34,365 bases of DNA from Caulobacteraceae bacterium (GTDB lineage Bacteria; Pseudomonadota; Alphaproteobacteria; Caulobacterales; Caulobacteraceae), in assembly GCA_025359665.1 (NCBI GenBank), contig JANYFU010000359.1, positions 1 to 34,365 of the forward strand. Direction: 5' to 3'. The notes below the pieces were generated by a model. It did no database searches. It was given only the letters and a program-made list of their open reading frames with translations, and was not told where the DNA came from. Shown here piece by piece: positions 31,939 to 34,365 of the stretch. Position 1 is the stretch's first letter, and each line of letters starts with the position of its first letter. The position numbers and the translations under genes were made by a program.

Positions 31939-32886
31939 ATGGAGTCTCGTCGGCGATTGCCGCCTCTCAACGCACTCAGGGCCTTCGAATCGGCGGCCCG
32001 CCACCTGAATTTCAGCCGCGCGGCCGATGAGCTTTCGGTGACACCGGGCGCCGTCTCGCAGCAGATTCAGAACCTCGAAGACTATGTCGGCGCGTCGCTT
32101 TTCAAGCGCACGTCCCGTGGCCTGCTGCTGACCGACTCGGCCCAGACCGCCCTGCCCGCCCTGCGCGAGGCGTTCGACCGGCTGGCCGAGGCAGCCTCGC
32201 TTCTTACCGCCGCGGTGGACGGCCGGCGCCTGACCATCACCGCCCCGCCCTCGTTCGCCGCCAAGTGGCTGGTGCCTCGGCTTGGTGGCTTCGAGGCGGC
32301 CTATCCGCAGGTGGATGTGTGGATGTCGGCCGATATCGCCCTCGTGGACTTCGCCTCGACCGACGTCGATCTGGCCATCCGCTATGGCGCCGGACCCTAT
32401 CCAGGGCTGGAAGTCATCCGGCTGATGGGCGAATCGGTGCTGCCGGTGATGAGCCCGGAATTGATGGAGGCCAGCCCGGTCAATGAGCCATCGGACCTGG
32501 CCGGCCATGTTTTGCTGCACGACGGTTCGCCCGTGGCCGACGAGAGCTGCCCCGACTGGGTGATGTGGCTGGCCGCCCGTGGCATCCGCGGTTTCGACGC
32601 CAGCCGGGGACCGCGCTTCAACCAGTCGAACCTGGTCATCGAGGCGGCGGTGGCCGGCCGCGGCGTGGCGCTGGCCAAGCGCGCGCTGGCCCAGGACGAC
32701 CTGGACAGCGGCCGGCTGGTCGCGCCGATGGGCATCGGGACGTCGGTGGACTTCGCGTACTATGTGGTCCACCCGAAGGCCAAGGGCCGCCTGACCCAGG
32801 TCAAGGCCTTCGTCGGCTGGATCAAGACCGAGGCCGCCGCCCATGACGTGGCCCTGGAAACGATGGACAACGGCGCGGGAATTTAG
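31939..32886 (+). CDS. LysR-family transcriptional regulator (GcvA-like)
   Basis: A 315-residue LTTR. The N-terminal winged helix-turn-helix is clear: LPPLNALRAFESAARHLNFSRAADELSVTPGAVSQQIQNLEDYVGASLFKR. The substrate-binding domain follows (LTITAPPSFAAKWLVPRLGGFEAAYPQVDVWM, FASTDVDLAIRYGAGPYPGLEVIRL, NQSNLVIEAAVAGRGVALAKR) in the GcvA style, not the CysB style. It diverges from cobA with an inverted repeat in between, so it may regulate the sulfate-reduction operon; the effector is unknown. ATG 31939 with CCAGGAAAA upstream is preferred over the track start 31879, whose extra residues overlap the operator. Confidence 0.88.
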   Translation: MESRRRLPPLNALRAFESAARHLNFSRAADELSVTPGAVSQQIQNLEDYVGASLFKRTSRGLLLTDSAQTALPALREAFDRLAEAASLLTAAVDGRRLTITAPPSFAAKWLVPRLGGFEAAYPQVDVWMSADIALVDFASTDVDLAIRYGAGPYPGLEVIRLMGESVLPVMSPELMEASPVNEPSDLAGHVLLHDGSPVADESCPDWVMWLAARGIRGFDASRGPRFNQSNLVIEAAVAGRGVALAKRALAQDDLDSGRLVAPMGIGTSVDFAYYVVHPKAKGRLTQVKAFVGWIKTEAAAHDVALETMDNGAGI

Positions 32887-32954
32887 CGTCGAACCACCGT
32901 TAATGACCGTTAAATACGGTTAGAGTCGTCGCAAATGCGAAGATTCGGAGCCGT

Positions 32955-33107
32955 GTGGGTTCGGGCGTCGCGGGGGCGACCTCTGGGCGCGCCGGGGGCG
33001 CTGGAAGGGCGCTGACGGGGCGCTGGAAGGGCGCTGACGGGGCGGTTCGTGGGAGCACCAAGGGCGTTCGCGGGGCGCTTCCCGGGAGGTCCTCGGCGCT
33101 CCATCGG
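32955..33107. repeat. Degenerate 11-bp periodic repeat array with phased G-runs
   Basis: About 14 consecutive units can be laid out, nearly all 11 bp long and following CG-N6-GGG. Examples are CGTCGCGGGGG, CGACCTCTGGG, CGCGCCGGGGG, CGCTGGAAGGG, CGCTGACGGGG (these last two repeated exactly as a pair), CGGTTCGTGGG, CGTTCGCGGGG and CGCTTCCCGGG. One late unit is 10 bp. The repeat is not a multiple of three, so it is not a coding repeat. Confidence 0.8.
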
Positions 33108-33351
33108 ATCACGGCGTCAACATTACCTATTGTAATATCTATATTTTCAACAGTCTGATGGTTGGCGCCGCGTCTTGGGACGATGCCGATGCGGTCGGCT
33201 ACCTGGGCGCGTCGAGCGATCGCCGGCATTCGCGCGGCGACACAAGAGAGCTTCACAACGAGAAAGATCGAAGACGATCGGTAGTTTGCATTATGAAATT
33301 GCCGATGTCAAGCGACGCGGTGGCGCCGAGCCGTCGGCTGATGATCCCTAC

Positions 33352-33379
33352 TTGCCATGCTCGGGGTTTTCAGTATGGT
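33352..33379 (+). promoter_or_regulatory. Candidate promoter of tRNA-Lys
   Basis: TTGCCA (33352-33357) and TATGGT (33374-33379) are separated by 16 bp and lie about 48 bp before the tRNA 5' end, a normal distance for a short leader. The match is fair, not strong. Confidence 0.4.
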
Positions 33380-33426
33380 CCGCCGCCTCGCGCATGGGCG
33401 GCTTTCTGGGCCCACGAAGCGGGCGC

Positions 33427-33502
<76 letters not shown>

Positions 33503-33846
33503 AAAATCCAAATAAAATCAATGGATTGCGGTGGTCCGCGGTTTCGGGAGCAGACTAGATTCCCAACTAGTCCGGTGAATTTTCGCCGTCGAACCCGCGA
33601 AGAACCGCTAAAAATTCTCTCCCGTTCCGTCTAGATTCTGCTCCGACGGCTCGAAGCCCCGTCTCAGGGCCTGACCGGCCCCGTCACCGCCACCCCCCAA
33701 ATCCAAACTTATCCGGGCTCACGCCTCCGGTCAGGTAGGCCCTCCGTACGACGTGAGCCCGTTCGGCTCTCTCACCTTAATTGTCGCGCTGCAGTCGCGT
33801 ATTCGGAACCGCGCTTTCGAGCCCGACAGGATCCCGCGCCGGGCGG
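33503..33846. other. 344-bp non-coding region between tRNA-Lys and PIN gene
   Basis: No gene is seen. It contains several inverted repeats: GACTAG/CTAGTC (33553-33558 and 33567-33572), GGAGCAGA/TCTGCTCC (33547-33554 and 33637-33644) and the 10-bp perfect pair CGGGCTCACG/CGTGAGCCCG (33714-33723 and 33752-33761). It may hold a structured RNA or remnants of mobile DNA. No integrase or att duplication of the tRNA 3' end is visible. Confidence 0.5.
33714..33761. repeat. 10-bp perfect inverted repeat with 28-nt spacer
   Basis: CGGGCTCACG at 33714-33723 is perfectly complementary to CGTGAGCCCG at 33752-33761. A smaller hairpin (GAGCC-CGTTC-GGCTC, 33755-33769) overlaps the right arm, so two alternative pairings are possible. 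Confidence 0.6.
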
Positions 33847-34359
33847 TCAGGGCTCTTCGCGCAACCAGCGGACGGCTTCAAACGGGTGGGCCAGGATCAG
33901 CGCCTTGCCTCCACGTTCCAGTTCGAACATGCGCTGGCCCTGAGCGATCAGGTCAGCCGCTTCCGTAAAGTCAGCCAAGTTTGCCGTTACCAGAATATCG
34001 GCTTGGCCCGCCCAGGCCGTCTTGAGCACGTGCCGGTCTTCCACATCGTGCGCTGGAATGACGCCGACGCCACCCAGTGTGAGCGAGGGGCCATCTTTGG
34101 CGTAGCTTGCAATCAGTTCTGTAAGTCGGGCGGCGTCCGCATCCGCGAAGTTGAGATCGCGTGTCAGCACGGTACGCAAGCGCTCGAGCATACCCCAGGA
34201 GATCACCAGCGCTATCGGGCCACGGGCAGATTGCCCCGATCTGATGGCGTCGGTTAGAGCCATTGTCGCGGAGTCCTCCCGCCCAAGGCGATGGGCGATG
34301 AACGCTCCGCACCAGACGTTCAGGTCGAGACAAACCTTCAGCAACGCGGTCGCCTTCAA
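33847..34359 (-). CDS. PIN-domain protein (putative toxin-like nuclease), 5' end at window edge
   Basis: A protein of about 170 residues with PIN-domain features: VCLDLNVWCGAF (first acidic residue), WGMLERLRTVLTR (Glu), DVEDRHVLKTAWAGQADILVTANLADF (two further acidic residues) and a terminal HPFEAVRWL. PIN domains are Mg-dependent RNases, often VapC-type toxins. The PIN fold starts near the ORF start, but only TTG is available in the window and the frame is open to the right edge, so the true start may lie outside. An antitoxin, if any, would be upstream (beyond 34365); none is visible downstream. Function as a toxin is inference. Confidence 0.75.
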   Translation of the reverse strand: MKATALLKVCLDLNVWCGAFIAHRLGREDSATMALTDAIRSGQSARGPIALVISWGMLERLRTVLTRDLNFADADAARLTELIASYAKDGPSLTLGGVGVIPAHDVEDRHVLKTAWAGQADILVTANLADFTEAADLIAQGQRMFELERGGKALILAHPFEAVRWLREEP

Positions 34360-34365
34360 CGACCG

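Larger units (their letters stand above)
32887..33426. other. 540-bp non-coding region before tRNA-Lys
   Basis: No convincing gene is seen. From left to right it holds a small palindrome (ACCGTTAAATACGGT) after the LysR stop, the 11-bp periodic array, a short AT-rich patch (TTGTAATATCTATATTTTC), unassigned sequence, and a candidate tRNA promoter. The minus-strand ORF 32900-33256 runs through the array and lacks a ribosome-binding site and family features. Confidence 0.6.

Noticed and set aside
31810-32844. N-terminal extension of the 676-residue minus-strand ORF beyond cobA
   Set aside because: It is antisense to the LysR gene, lacks any family feature, and the SUMT domain has its own ATG with ribosome-binding site at 31809.
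32955-33107. CRISPR array
   Set aside because: The period is 11 bp with no long conserved repeat and no spacers of CRISPR length; no cas genes are nearby.
32900-33256. 118-residue minus-strand ORF across the 11-bp array
   Set aside because: No ribosome-binding site or family signal; the Pro/Ala-rich part is only the translated repeat array.

Overview
The window looks like chromosomal DNA from a GC-rich alphaproteobacterium, most likely a member of Caulobacterales (Caulobacter/Phenylobacterium-like). This is inferred from the gene families and their order (scpA-nagZ-SPOR protein-dgt, then divergent erpA and xthA), from the high GC with strong third-position bias, and from the TonB-dependent receptor and sulfite-reductase gene sets. 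No 16S rRNA or other direct taxonomic marker is present.

Layout. 1-7700 is conserved housekeeping: scpA (cut by the left edge), nagZ, a SPOR-domain membrane protein and dgt on the minus strand; erpA and xthA on the plus strand; an Asp/Glu racemase and ilvD on the minus strand; ppa on the plus strand. An exported alpha/beta hydrolase follows. 8786-15692 (minus) is an exopolysaccharide export locus in the transcription order epsD-type PPIase lipoprotein, Wza-like outer-membrane protein, Wzz/Wzc-N-like polymerase-length protein, CpsD-like ATPase, exosortase, EpsI, phosphoglycosyl transferase. The first four gene types resemble the Caulobacter holdfast hfsD-hfsA-hfsB order, here joined to an exosortase/EpsI pair. 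The ATPase has lost the P-loop lysine, and the exosortase gene contains a stretch of conspicuously low GC.

15.9-24 kb is mixed: a small secreted His/Lys-rich protein, a TonB-dependent receptor without a recognisable signal peptide, an SDR with a Y-x6-K active site, YccF, an exported single-catalytic-Cys MsrA, an OPT-family transporter and a Sir2 deacylase. 23.7-26.6 kb encodes a large secreted beta-propeller/phosphoesterase. 26.7-31.8 kb (minus) is an assimilatory sulfate reduction operon: cobA (siroheme synthesis), DUF2849, cysI-type sulfite reductase, DUF934, cysH and a ferredoxin-NADP reductase. A LysR regulator diverges from it, and a 13-bp inverted repeat sits in the shared intergenic region.

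The right end holds tRNA-Lys(CTT), two non-coding stretches and a PIN-domain protein at the edge. The most unusual non-coding signals are a degenerate array with GGG roughly every 11 bp (32955-33107), and a palindrome-rich element of about 144 bp that lies in frame inside the 3' end of cobA and encodes its C-terminal tail. Neither is explained by the genes around it. All assignments come from reading the sequence; no database search was run.
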